NCBI RefSeq assembly: GCF_000332515.2
Contig: NZ_AOGZ02000014.1
Location: 186,001 to 250,000 of the forward strand
Source of the DNA: Leptospira wolbachii serovar Codice str. CDC
GTDB lineage: Bacteria > Spirochaetota > Leptospiria > Leptospirales > Leptospiraceae
Reading direction: 5' to 3'
Length of the DNA stretch: 64,000 nt
Each line of letters starts with the position of its first letter. Within the stretch, counting starts at the first letter, position 1. The notes beneath the pieces were generated by a model. The model was not told the DNA's origin. It did no database searches and saw only the letters and a list, made by a program, of their open reading frames with translations. Below, piece after piece: positions 49,601-56,856 of this stretch. Made by a program: the position numbers and the translations under genes.

Positions 49601-50040
49601 GCAGCCATTCCCATATAATGCATAAAACCAATACCGGCACCAACGATGACTCCAACAGAAATTAATTCTTTTAGACTAATCTGCTTTTTACTCAATGAAA
49701 CTAATGCAAAATAAGACGCCAAAAAACTAGGAAGTATAGAAAGTATAGTAATGGATTTATTGTATGTGATCTTTGTGCAGAGTTCAAACGACATCATTCC
49801 TATAAAGTGCATAGACCAAACCGCACCGCCCATAGACAAACTAGAAGTGAATAAAATTGCTAATCGAGAAAACTGATTCTCCACATTTGAAAATCGATTG
49901 AGCATGTATAAGGAAATCCAAGAAGCGAAGATAGAAATAAAAATAGAAAGAGCTACTAACCAATAATTATAAGTGCCTTCCACAAAATACATTTGGCTAG
50001 AATCAAAGATAAAAGTTTGTTTTAAAAATTCGATTCCCAT
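46687..50040 (-). CDS. MHYT-PAS hybrid histidine kinase with receiver and HPt domains
   Basis: 1117 residues. An N-terminal seven-helix MHYT sensor (residues about 25-265) carries MHFIGMMSFE, MHYMGMAAMEM and MHYTGMAAARF; these motifs are proposed to bind a metal and sense O2, CO or NO. Two PAS domains follow (about 275-400 and 405-530), then HisKA with MSHEIRTPMNAI (His551), HATPase, a receiver with LMDIQMPEMDG (Asp832), and a C-terminal HPt domain (LHRMKGVSS, His969). A full phosphorelay in one chain. Overlap of 11 bases with the HD-GYP regulator gene indicates a cognate pair. Confidence 0.94.
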   Translation of the reverse strand: MGIEFLKQTFIFDSSQMYFVEGTYNYWLVALSIFISIFASWISLYMLNRFSNVENQFSRLAILFTSSLSMGGAVWSMHFIGMMSFELCTKITYNKSITILSILPSFLASYFALVSLSKKQISLKELISVGVIVGAGIGFMHYMGMAAMEMRPKLMYDPLLFVVSLVVAISLAILSIFIQFRLKKRNLKIKNIYLTLISGVVMGSAISGMHYTGMAAARFVTEGNQILETSNPDQLFLASLVSVGSIFVIGSTVATIAFISYKDLFQNLQKSESRLRAIIETAADAIVMINTKGIVQEFNISAEKMFGWKAKEIIGKNVNILMPNPYQTEHDQYLSNYLRTGNAKIIGVGRETEAIKKDGTVFPIRLAIGHTKLPQDDIFVGLISDITERIIIENALKSNEEQMQSFIQNIPGVVYRCLVDEYWTTVFMSDSILNLSGYPSNDFLEPNRKRTFSEIIHPEDRIHVSNIIQNAIDTSDTFVLNYRIIQKSGDIRWVLEYGSLVLDEVKNVKFLDGVILDNTDRRMIEEALIESKEKAEMAAITKTTFLANMSHEIRTPMNAIIGFTEVLLSGELFGNQKSQLETVKNSAKSLLRLLNDVLNSAKLDRGAVELEVIDFSLLSLVDQVCSAMGIEAKRKGLQFQYSLAENLEEYYRGDSLRIRQILTNLIGNAIKFTKEGFIQLNITAKDGEVLFHIQDSGIGIASDRMEKIFDPFTQADVSMSRKFGGTGLGTTISKQLVELMKGKIWVESELGVGTNFFVSLPLEKGKPILEFNEKIQSDLPSMEILIVDDVKQNVELIQLLMASNGHKVEIAKNGKEALAIFTSKPFDLVLMDIQMPEMDGLEATRQIRKYEKTTSSHTPIIALSASVFEEDKQSAKDAGMDGFVSKPIDIQDLFFEIKKLITKNNKTSIQSARNPQQEEIFLSQRGIQLFGSLEKYVSMVNSFFSDFKNDVQECNKLLGDIDNQQRFLHRMKGVSSNLGITSIANVSLQLEKKMQNEKLNNADFESLQEVFTQSYLRFLEEFENQISKEDIPQSETKILLNSAKVGVLNSIRVLSDSFSRGSLDQKEWNTLYDLLSETEFSKVISQIESSIQQFDFENTIKQLNILKLQIMGGYSEN

Positions 50041-50305
50041 TGTTTTACATACACCATCTTTCTCCTATCATTCATCTTAAGAAAATCTGGATACTCGCAA
50101 TTTAGATATATTCTAAAATGCCTTTTACTCTATTCGTACTAGCACTAAAGGGATCCGTTAGATTGTGATGGTTGGATTCATTTGTGGCAATTTTCACCAT
50201 TCTTTTTTTTAGCTCCTCTCCTAGTTAAAAAGTTTCTCCAAGATTAAAGAAGCTAAGAGATCATATAAGAAACTTGAAAACCATGATAGAAAATCTCGTC
50301 AATAT

Positions 50306-50355
50306 ACCGTTCGGTTCACCAGCATAACAAACAAATAGAGTAGACCGATCAGTCT
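50306..50355 (+). promoter_or_regulatory. Two related palindromes upstream of the SDR gene
   Basis: ACCGTTCGGT (50306-50315) and AGACCGATCAGTCT (50342-50355) share the core ACCG-(T/A)T-C(G/A)GT. Both read as inverted repeats, the type bound by TetR or similar dimers. They lie 114 and 74 bases before the chosen start. The rest of the 388-base gap 50041-50428 is AT-rich with no gene that I can support. Confidence 0.4.
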
Positions 50356-50428
50356 TTATTAAATGAGAAAGAATTACAAACTTTTGGAATTTACTTGCGT
50401 ATTCTTGTTAACCACAAAAAGGTTTGGT

Positions 50429-51181
50429 ATGGAAAAAAACGTTAAAGATAAAAATGCCATTGTTACCGGCGCTGCGCTTGGTATAGGTAGAGAAACATCA
50501 CTCATTCTGGCAAAAAAAGGTGCTCATGTAATTGTATCTGATATTAATACCATAGAAGGCAACCGATTGGTTACGGAAATTCAAGACTTAGGTGGTTCAG
50601 CTGAATTTATCAAATGTGATGTTACGGTAGAAGAAGAAATTATCGCACTAGTAGAATCTTTAAAAGCTAAAGGCAAACGTTTGGATATTATGGTGAACAA
50701 TGCAGGGATTGCCAACAAACCCACCTTTATGCATAAGGTCAGTACAGAAGTGTGGGATCGATTGATTCTAATGGACCTAACAAGCGTATTCTGGTGTCAA
50801 AAATATGCCACAAAATCAATGCTAGCTGATCGTATTGGTGGATCCATCATCAATGTGGCCTCCATTGCAGGACTTGGTGCTTCCCCTTCACTCGGACCTT
50901 ATTGTGTAGCCAAAGCCGGTGTGATTGAACTCACCACTACGGGAGCACTCGAAGTCGCAAGGTTTGGAGTTCGGATCAATGCCGTATGCCCTGGTTGGAC
51001 AGAAACAGCCATCCTCGATGTTGCGGGCGAAAGAGGAAAAGATGCCATGGAAAAAAACATTCCCATGGGAAGGCTTGGAAAACCAGCAGAAGTAGCCAAC
51101 TTAATTGCCTTTTTGGCATCTGAAGAATCTAGTTTCATCACCGGATCGGTATATCGTGTGGATGGGGGAACGAGGAGTTAG
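50429..51181 (+). CDS. Short-chain dehydrogenase/reductase
   Basis: NAD(P)-dependent oxidoreductase of the classical SDR family, 250 residues from the ATG at 50429, chosen because AAAAAGG is six bases upstream and the fold starts at once; a longer frame begins at 50363. Coenzyme motif VTGAALGIGRETS, NNAG, catalytic Ser in INVASIAGLG, and Y-x3-K as YCVAKAG; the C-terminus ends FITGSVYRVDGG. FabG-like size, but no fatty-acid genes adjacent, so substrate unknown. Two palindromes upstream suggest control by a repressor. Confidence 0.9.
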   Translation: MEKNVKDKNAIVTGAALGIGRETSLILAKKGAHVIVSDINTIEGNRLVTEIQDLGGSAEFIKCDVTVEEEIIALVESLKAKGKRLDIMVNNAGIANKPTFMHKVSTEVWDRLILMDLTSVFWCQKYATKSMLADRIGGSIINVASIAGLGASPSLGPYCVAKAGVIELTTTGALEVARFGVRINAVCPGWTETAILDVAGERGKDAMEKNIPMGRLGKPAEVANLIAFLASEESSFITGSVYRVDGGTRS

Positions 51182-51203
51182 CGGGGCTTGAGTATTAGTG
51201 AAT

Positions 51204-51352
51204 CCATCCCGTGAAAGGGATGGGAGGGCTTGGTCTGACGGATGTCAGACGGGAGCGAATGCGCACCCCGGACAAGCCCGGTCCCCGAAAGGCGAACATT
51301 CCCATAAGATCGAAAAGTTAAGTTTTGGAATGGAAGACAAAATCTTTCGGGG
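51204..51352. ncRNA. Multi-stem structured segment (candidate structured RNA or repeat)
   Basis: A GC-richer non-coding stretch between the SDR stop and the transposase. Perfect stems: CCATCCC-GTGAAA-GGGATGG (51204-51223); a closing stem GGGCTTG (51226-51232) / CAAGCCC (51273-51279) around GTCTGAC-GGAT-GTCAGAC (51233-51250) and GGGaGCG-AATG-CGCaCCC (51251-51268); and a long-range CCCCGAAAG (51283-51291) / CTTTCGGGG (51344-51352). Six helices in 150 bases exceed chance. It could be a structured RNA, an IS-linked element or a dispersed repeat. Confidence 0.5.
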
Positions 51353-51381
51353 ATTCACCCCCAAAAGGATATCTAAACTAA

Positions 51382-51729
51382 TCTCTCCATACCATTCCGC
51401 ACAAATCCCCCATTTCCCCCTCAGAATCTAACAACTCCGACCAAAAATTAAACTCTTCCAACGTCTCCCCTTCTCCGAACCTATCCCCACGAACTTCAGC
51501 CTCTACAAATGTATCCTCGAAGCAAATTCACCCTAACAAACCTACCAATAGAACAAAAAAAGGATCACCAAAATTATCCTCAAAGGGTAAGATTACACCT
51601 ACTCCCTCAAAAACTACAAGCGAAGGTGCTTACGTTCCTCAACCTTCTAGCTCAGAGATACACTTAGATGGAGAAAACAATCACTATACTAAGGATCATC
51701 TCTATGAGAACCTTACAGATGACATTTTT
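51382..51729 (+). other. Open frame without a start codon, in frame with the transposase
   Basis: Reading back from the transposase GTG at 51730, the same frame stays open for 116 codons to a TAA at 51379-51381, with no ATG, GTG or TTG. The sense translation is Ser/Pro/Asn/Lys/Thr-rich with no recognisable domain. It may be the decayed 5' part of a longer gene, or simply low-complexity DNA. I see no separate gene here. Confidence 0.4.
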
Positions 51730-52848
51730 GTGGAAGCAGAGACTTTTAAGGATCATAAATATAAATCTACTTCGGGTATCCATACAGAGAAGTTCCAAAA
51801 ACTTACATATAAAATCCTCTATGATCTCTACCCTAAGTACTGCCCCAAATGTAATGTAATACTTTCTAAAGGTGTTAAGAATCGTCCTGACCTTGTAAGA
51901 TGTGGGAATAAAAACTGTCACCACCAAGTCTCCAGGCTCTCATATACTCCATTACATCATTTTAAGCTACCAATCTGGATGTTTGGGTATATTTTAGAGG
52001 AGTCCATCCTACAATTTCCCAAAGTAATTACTTCTGTAGAAATTAGTAAAAGGTTAAGCATATCATATAAGTCTGCGAGGCTTTTGAAGCAACGTTTAAT
52101 GGTGTTTGCGAGCCATCAGATGGAAGTACTGAGGAAATTATATTACAATGATCTCAAGGAAACTTTCAAAGATGTTACCCTTCCAAAGGTAGAAGACGGT
52201 AAGGACGTAAAGAAAGCTATAGGTAAAAAACTATATAGAAAAATACCTCATACAGATACAGCAGTTCTTTACTCTGCCTCTCAGAGAAGCAACCAACATC
52301 GTAAAAGGTTTCGTCATGGTGGTCTCACTGCTAGTATATATCAAAGTGACTCAGTTGGGGGGAAACAAGTTGGGATCCTTATTAGTACAATTGCTACTCA
52401 AAATGGTTGTGTCTTCTTTGATTCAATCCCAGATCAGAAGGCTAATACTTTAGGAACCATAATTCGCAAAACTGTTCCTTACGAATCTCCCCTATTTTCT
52501 GATGAAGGATATCCTTGGTTATGGGGAATTTATAAAAAACATAGGGCAATAAATCATACTGCACACAGTAAAGATAACAGATATAAGTTTGCTCGCAATC
52601 GATGGAGTAAACTCTCAGTTCATAACCAAGTAGCTGAAGGTAACCAAAGACTTCTTAAGTCAGCTTTTAGTGCATACTCTTATATAAAGCCAAAGTTCTC
52701 GCAACTCTATCTCAATGAACTTGCATTCTATAAATCCATTCAGGTTGTTGGAATGGATAGATTAGTGTCCGCTCAAAGAGAGGGATTTGTGCGGAATCTA
52801 CCTATTATATCTAAACTATCGCATAACTTCGAACAATCGACCAAGTAA
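51730..52848 (+). mobile_element. ISXO2/IS1595-like transposase
   Basis: 372 residues from GTG. An N-terminal zinc-ribbon (CPKC ... CGNKNCH, about residues 38-65) is followed by a helix-turn-helix region and a DDE-type core. Candidate triad: QSDSVGGK, SDEGYPWLWG (matching the TDGW block and the following H..INHTAHS), and HNQVAEGNQRLLKSAF (matching HTN-x-E). The ending LYLNELAFYKS matches the YL-x-EFAFRYN block. The last 33 bases overlap the 3' end of flgF on the other strand. I could not find terminal inverted repeats or a target duplication, so it may be a remnant or a domesticated copy. Confidence 0.8.
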
Positions 52849-53676
52849 ACTATCCTGTGTTTGCATGGTTTTGGAATTGGCTTCGTAGGCGCGGTTCACT
52901 TCAATCATATCCACCATCTCGGTCACAACAGAAACATTGGAGGCTTCTAAAAAACCTTGCATCACTTGAGGGGCAAGAAGAGTCGGAAACTTAGTGGGTT
53001 CACCCGATTCGGGAGTATCAGAATAAAACGAGTCCCCTTCTTTGTCCAGGTGGCGAGGATTTTCTACCGTTCGAATTTTGAGAGTGTCAAGAAGGACTGG
53101 ATCTTCAAATCGGTTTTCGCTAAAATTAGTTCCATCTTTCGGGGCCGTTCCAAGTTTTGCATTGATATAGATTTCGCCATTTTCTTTCACAAGAAAATTT
53201 CCCTGGTTCACTTGGATGGGACCTTTTTCTCCGAGAAGAGGAAACCCCTGGGGAGTCACAACAAATCCATTTTTATCCAAAACAAAACTACCACTCCGAG
53301 TGAGGCGCTCACCTCTGTTGGTAAGAACAGAAAAAAAAGCAGGTTTTTCCATACCAGGTTGGTCTTGGATCATCAAATCAAAGATATTGTCTGTTTTTTT
53401 TACAGAGCCTTGGTCGAAGCGAGTGTAAACTTCATTCACTTCGGCACCAAACCCGAGTTTCCCGACCACTGGGGAGGTGTCAAAAGAACCCATAGGTGTT
53501 TTGCCAATTCCATCTTCAGAATAACGATGGAGTAACATTTCAGGAAAAGTTTTGAAAACAGTCGTATCTTTTTTGAATGCGGTTTTATCCACATTGGCCA
53601 AATTGTTGGCGATCACATCCATTCTTACTTGTTGGGAAATCATCCCGTTGGCGCCTGTATAAAGTCCTCGTAACAT
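52816..53676 (-). CDS. flgF: Flagellar basal-body rod protein (FlgF-like)
   Basis: 286 residues from the ATG at 53676, preferred over 53694 because TAGGA lies 5-6 bases upstream and the family N-terminus [20 protein letters not shown] follows. FlgF/FlgG family of proximal and distal rod proteins: [14 protein letters not shown] rod motif near the N-terminus, [20 protein letters not shown] in the middle, and the C-terminal helix [20 protein letters not shown]. FlgG itself is at 62718-63515, so this is assigned FlgF. Its 3' end is intact but overlaps the convergent transposase. Confidence 0.85.
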   Translation of the reverse strand: MLRGLYTGANGMISQQVRMDVIANNLANVDKTAFKKDTTVFKTFPEMLLHRYSEDGIGKTPMGSFDTSPVVGKLGFGAEVNEVYTRFDQGSVKKTDNIFDLMIQDQPGMEKPAFFSVLTNRGERLTRSGSFVLDKNGFVVTPQGFPLLGEKGPIQVNQGNFLVKENGEIYINAKLGTAPKDGTNFSENRFEDPVLLDTLKIRTVENPRHLDKEGDSFYSDTPESGEPTKFPTLLAPQVMQGFLEASNVSVVTEMVDMIEVNRAYEANSKTMQTQDSLLGRLFEVMR

Positions 53677-53779
53677 AACTTTCCTACCTATCATTTCTTT
53701 CGGTCAGATCTGCCAATTCCCTAAGAGAAAATGCGACATAGTCAAAAAAGAGTTGAAGTTTTCGTTAAAATTCATAGAA

Positions 53780-54157
53780 ATGAAGGACATGAAGTTATCC
53801 ATCGGAAACCTCCCCCAGTCGCTTACTGACGAAGCCCTTGAGAAACTTCTTTCCGCTTACGGGAAAGTTGAACACCTCCATATCAAACGTGACAAAATCA
53901 CCAAGGTATCCTTGGGATACGGAACGGCGGAAATGGCGGATGCTGAGGCTACCAAAGCAATTGCTGCCTTGAACGGAAAAGAAATGGAAGGGAAAAAATT
54001 GGTTCTCGTCAACCAAGAAGAACTCACCAAATCACAAAATGATGCTGCCAAGAAAAAAGGAAGTCCTGCTGTTTCCAAACCAACCTTTGGACGAAACCAA
54101 ACCAGTGGTGGTGGCAATACAGGAGTCCAAAGGAGAGGCGGTTCTCGCGGTTCGTAG
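53780..54157 (+). CDS. RRM-domain RNA-binding protein
   Basis: 125 residues from the ATG at 53780; starts at 53753 (TTG) and 53789 (ATG) are possible. One RNA-recognition motif: RNP2-like LSIGNLP, LLSAYGKVEHLHIKRD, RNP1-like SLGYGTAEM and AIAALNGKEMEGKKLVL. A basic Lys/Gly/Arg tail (KKKGSPAVSKP, RRGGSRGS) likely aids RNA binding. Such single-RRM proteins are found in cyanobacteria and spirochaetes. The next gene starts at the base after its stop, so it heads a tightly packed five-gene operon. Confidence 0.88.
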   Translation: MKDMKLSIGNLPQSLTDEALEKLLSAYGKVEHLHIKRDKITKVSLGYGTAEMADAEATKAIAALNGKEMEGKKLVLVNQEELTKSQNDAAKKKGSPAVSKPTFGRNQTSGGGNTGVQRRGGSRGS

Positions 54158-55360
54158 ATGAAACAACTGACCGGCAGTTACCTTTCCGTTGGAGCCGGAG
54201 AGAACCAAATCCCCCTGATCCGGGCAGCAAAAGCCAGAGGACTGAAAGTCATCTCGGTGGACACAAACCCCCAGGCTCCAGGTCTTGTGGAATCGGACAT
54301 TCGCATATTAGAATCTACTCACGAATATCGGAAGATCCTACACTCTATGAGTCGAGTGCCTCTTCCCTTCAAATTGATGGGAGTTGGTTCCCGTTCTTAC
54401 GGCAAAGCGGTTTACACAGTATCTTATTTGGCTGAAAAATTAAAACTCCGAGGCAATCCTCGCGATACAGTGAATTTGTTTTTGGATAAAGAAAAATTCA
54501 AAAATTCAGTAGCAAAATTTGGAATCCCACTTCCGAATTCTTTAACTTCCAATTTAATCACCAAAGCAAAAGAAAAAAAAATAGAACTTAAATTTCCAAT
54601 CATCGCCAAACCCAAAGAAGGTTCTGGAAAAAAGGGAATTACTGTTTTGGAAACCGAGTCGGAATTCAAAAAATTTAGTCGTTTAAAAACCAGTGAAAAT
54701 TTCCTCCTAGAGCCTTTTATCCCTGGAGATGAAGTCACAGTTCTCGGTTTTGTCATTGCTCGACGTTTTTATTTAGTCTCACTTACTGATAAAATTACTA
54801 CTGGCAAACCATACTTTATTGAAGTGGCACATGTAGCACCATCGAAACATGTCCCGATGGCCGGGGAATTAAAGATGATCTGCCAAGCCATAGTCACTGC
54901 CACAAAACTAAAAACTGGTCCTTTTGTGGCCGAATTCAAAATCACAAAAAATAAAGAATGCCTTCTGATTGAGTCTGCTCCTGAAGTGGGTGGTGAATTT
55001 CTGGCTGATGTGCTTATTCCGGAACATTATGGTTACCAATATTTTAACGATCTACTTTCTGTCACCATTGGAGAAAAAACAAGGCCAGGCTTTTTAAAAA
55101 AAGCCAAAGATGGAACCACCAAATCAGCGTTAATTTTTGTCCTACCCAAAGAAAATCAGAAGAAAATGGGAGAACCCATCACCTTACTTGCGAATTTCGG
55201 TGAAACCGTTTTTTTTCAGAAACAATTGGTTCCCACAGGTGCTTCATTAGAAAAGTTAGAGGGAAATCACAAAAGAACCCAAGTTTTTGGGATCACAACA
55301 AAGTCATCAATCAGCACGGAAGATTGGTTAGATTCTATTTTAACAAGACTCAATTCATGA
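54158..55360 (+). CDS. ATP-grasp enzyme of unknown substrate
   Basis: 400 residues. A Rossmann-like pre-domain at the N-terminus (YLSVGAGENQIPLIRAAKAR, VISVDTNPQAPG) is followed by an ATP-grasp fold (about 110-310): FPIIAKPKEGSGKKGITV (ATP Lys and glycine loop), LLEPFIPGDEVTVLGF, GPFVAEFKITKNKECLLIE and SAPEVGGEFLADVLIPEHYG (metal-binding end). This resembles carbamoyl-phosphate-synthase-like carboxylate-amine ligases. It would join a carboxylate to an amine or thiol with ATP; substrate unknown. The stop overlaps the next ATG (ATGA). Confidence 0.87.
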   Translation: MKQLTGSYLSVGAGENQIPLIRAAKARGLKVISVDTNPQAPGLVESDIRILESTHEYRKILHSMSRVPLPFKLMGVGSRSYGKAVYTVSYLAEKLKLRGNPRDTVNLFLDKEKFKNSVAKFGIPLPNSLTSNLITKAKEKKIELKFPIIAKPKEGSGKKGITVLETESEFKKFSRLKTSENFLLEPFIPGDEVTVLGFVIARRFYLVSLTDKITTGKPYFIEVAHVAPSKHVPMAGELKMICQAIVTATKLKTGPFVAEFKITKNKECLLIESAPEVGGEFLADVLIPEHYGYQYFNDLLSVTIGEKTRPGFLKKAKDGTTKSALIFVLPKENQKKMGEPITLLANFGETVFFQKQLVPTGASLEKLEGNHKRTQVFGITTKSSISTEDWLDSILTRLNS

Positions 55361-55965
55361 AAAATGTCTGGGATGAACACTACGAAAGACCAAAATCAAA
55401 ATTGGCCTTTCCGGATGAAAATTTGGTACGATTGCTTTCTCGAATTAAACCAAACAACAGAAAGGCTCTAGACTTTGGTTGTGGATCCGGTAGGCATTCT
55501 TATCTCCTTCGGAATGAGGGTTACGAAGTCACCGCCTGCGACACAGCAAAAACTACCATAGACAATTTGAAATTAGAACCCTCGCCGATTCAGTGGATTC
55601 ATACACCCGATTCTCATTTGCCATTTTCACCCAAGGAATTCGGCTTAATTGTAAGTTGGGGAGTCTTTCACTACAATAAGAGAGAAGAAGCAAAAAAATT
55701 GCTCTCCTCTTTGTATTCCTCTTTAGATACAGGAGGATTTCTTTTAGGTTCCATTCGGGCCGAAGGGGACACTCATCTTGGACTTTCGAAAGGCAAAATG
55801 AATTTGGCTGACCTTAGCGGTGGTTATGCGGAGATTTACACACTCGAGGACTTAAAGGAATTCCTCTCCATTTTTTCGAATGTATCTATTGGGTATTCGG
55901 AACGAACTCCCCTCGGTAAATTGGAAGAGAGAATTTGTCACTGGTTTTTTCTTGCTGAAAAATAA
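55357..55965 (+). CDS. SAM-dependent methyltransferase
   Basis: 202 residues from the ATG at 55357, which overlaps the previous stop as ATGA; a longer frame from 55324 is less likely. Class I methyltransferase: motif I ALDFGCGSGRHSYLL, motif II-like EVTACDTAKTTI, and post motifs IVSWGVFHYN and GGFLLGSIRAEGD. TehB/UbiE-like size. The second methyltransferase begins at its last base (TAATG). Methyl acceptor unknown; coupling to the ATP-grasp gene suggests both act on the same molecule. Confidence 0.88.
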   Translation: MKNVWDEHYERPKSKLAFPDENLVRLLSRIKPNNRKALDFGCGSGRHSYLLRNEGYEVTACDTAKTTIDNLKLEPSPIQWIHTPDSHLPFSPKEFGLIVSWGVFHYNKREEAKKLLSSLYSSLDTGGFLLGSIRAEGDTHLGLSKGKMNLADLSGGYAEIYTLEDLKEFLSIFSNVSIGYSERTPLGKLEERICHWFFLAEK

Positions 55966-56846
55966 TGAATCCATATCTTTCTTTGAACGAAGAATGCCCT
56001 CTTGACCAACTTTGCGATTGGTTACCTTTATATAAAACCACGGGAAAATATTCCGGATTGTCTATTGTCGAATGCAAACATTGTAAACTCCAAGCACTCT
56101 ATCCAAGACCCAACCAAAAAGAATTATATGGACAAGACTATTACCAAGGTAAAGCCGACTATACCTATATCGATGAAAGAGAAAACAAAAAATTCGCATC
56201 GTACGTTTGGAAAGCTAGAATCAGAAACATTCAAAAGTTTGTATCTGGGGGAAACTTTTTAGATATAGGTTCTTCCTTCGGAGGATTTTTAGAGTCAGCA
56301 CGAGAGGCAGGATTCCAAGTCCAAGGGGTAGAGATTTCTGAATATTCTTCTCGTTATGCAAATGAAAATGGAATCCCAACCTTTAACGGAAGTTTAACTG
56401 AAGCAAAATTTCCAAACGACCACTTCAATGTCATCACCATGGTGGAAGTGATCGAACATATCGAAAATCCTAACCTTTTTTTTAAGGAACTAATGCGGAT
56501 TCTAAAACCGGGAGGTCTCCTCCTACTCCAAACTGCCAATTTTGATGGGTGGCAGGCCAAAAGAGAAGGATCAAATTATCATTATTATATGCCTGGCCAT
56601 CTGTTCTACTACTCAGACACCATACTTAAAAAAATATTGACGAACCTTGGTTTTAGTCGTTTCGTAACATACTTCGGAGTGGATTTTCCATTATTTGCAA
56701 AACTGCAAAAATCAAGGGGATCTTATAAAAAATGGAAGGACTACTTTCAATGGATTCGCATTTCGTATTACCATTTCAAATCAAAATGGAAAAAAAATGG
56801 ATATCCCATCACCTCAAGTTACGTTTTGTACGCTTTTAAAAAATAG
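55965..56846 (+). CDS. SAM-dependent methyltransferase with N-terminal Cys motif
   Basis: 293 residues. The N-terminus has CPLDQLCDWL and ECKHCKLQALYPRP, a pattern seen in methyltransferases tied to surface-glycan clusters, with cysteines that may form a zinc knuckle. The catalytic domain shows FLDIGSSFGGFLESAREAGF (motif I), VQGVEISEYSSRYA, NVITMVEVIEHIENPN and LKPGGLLLLQT. C-terminal helical tail is basic. It overlaps the previous gene by one base and is followed 10 bases later by the YihY-type gene. Confidence 0.88.
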   Translation: MNPYLSLNEECPLDQLCDWLPLYKTTGKYSGLSIVECKHCKLQALYPRPNQKELYGQDYYQGKADYTYIDERENKKFASYVWKARIRNIQKFVSGGNFLDIGSSFGGFLESAREAGFQVQGVEISEYSSRYANENGIPTFNGSLTEAKFPNDHFNVITMVEVIEHIENPNLFFKELMRILKPGGLLLLQTANFDGWQAKREGSNYHYYMPGHLFYYSDTILKKILTNLGFSRFVTYFGVDFPLFAKLQKSRGSYKKWKDYFQWIRISYYHFKSKWKKNGYPITSSYVLYAFKK

Positions 56847-56856
56847 GTAAACAGGC

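Noticed and set aside
51198..51431. 77-codon open frame over the structured segment
   Set aside because: It runs through the perfect stems and reads like translated palindromes (Arg/Gly/Pro/His-rich) with no family resemblance. The base pairing explains the sequence better than coding does.
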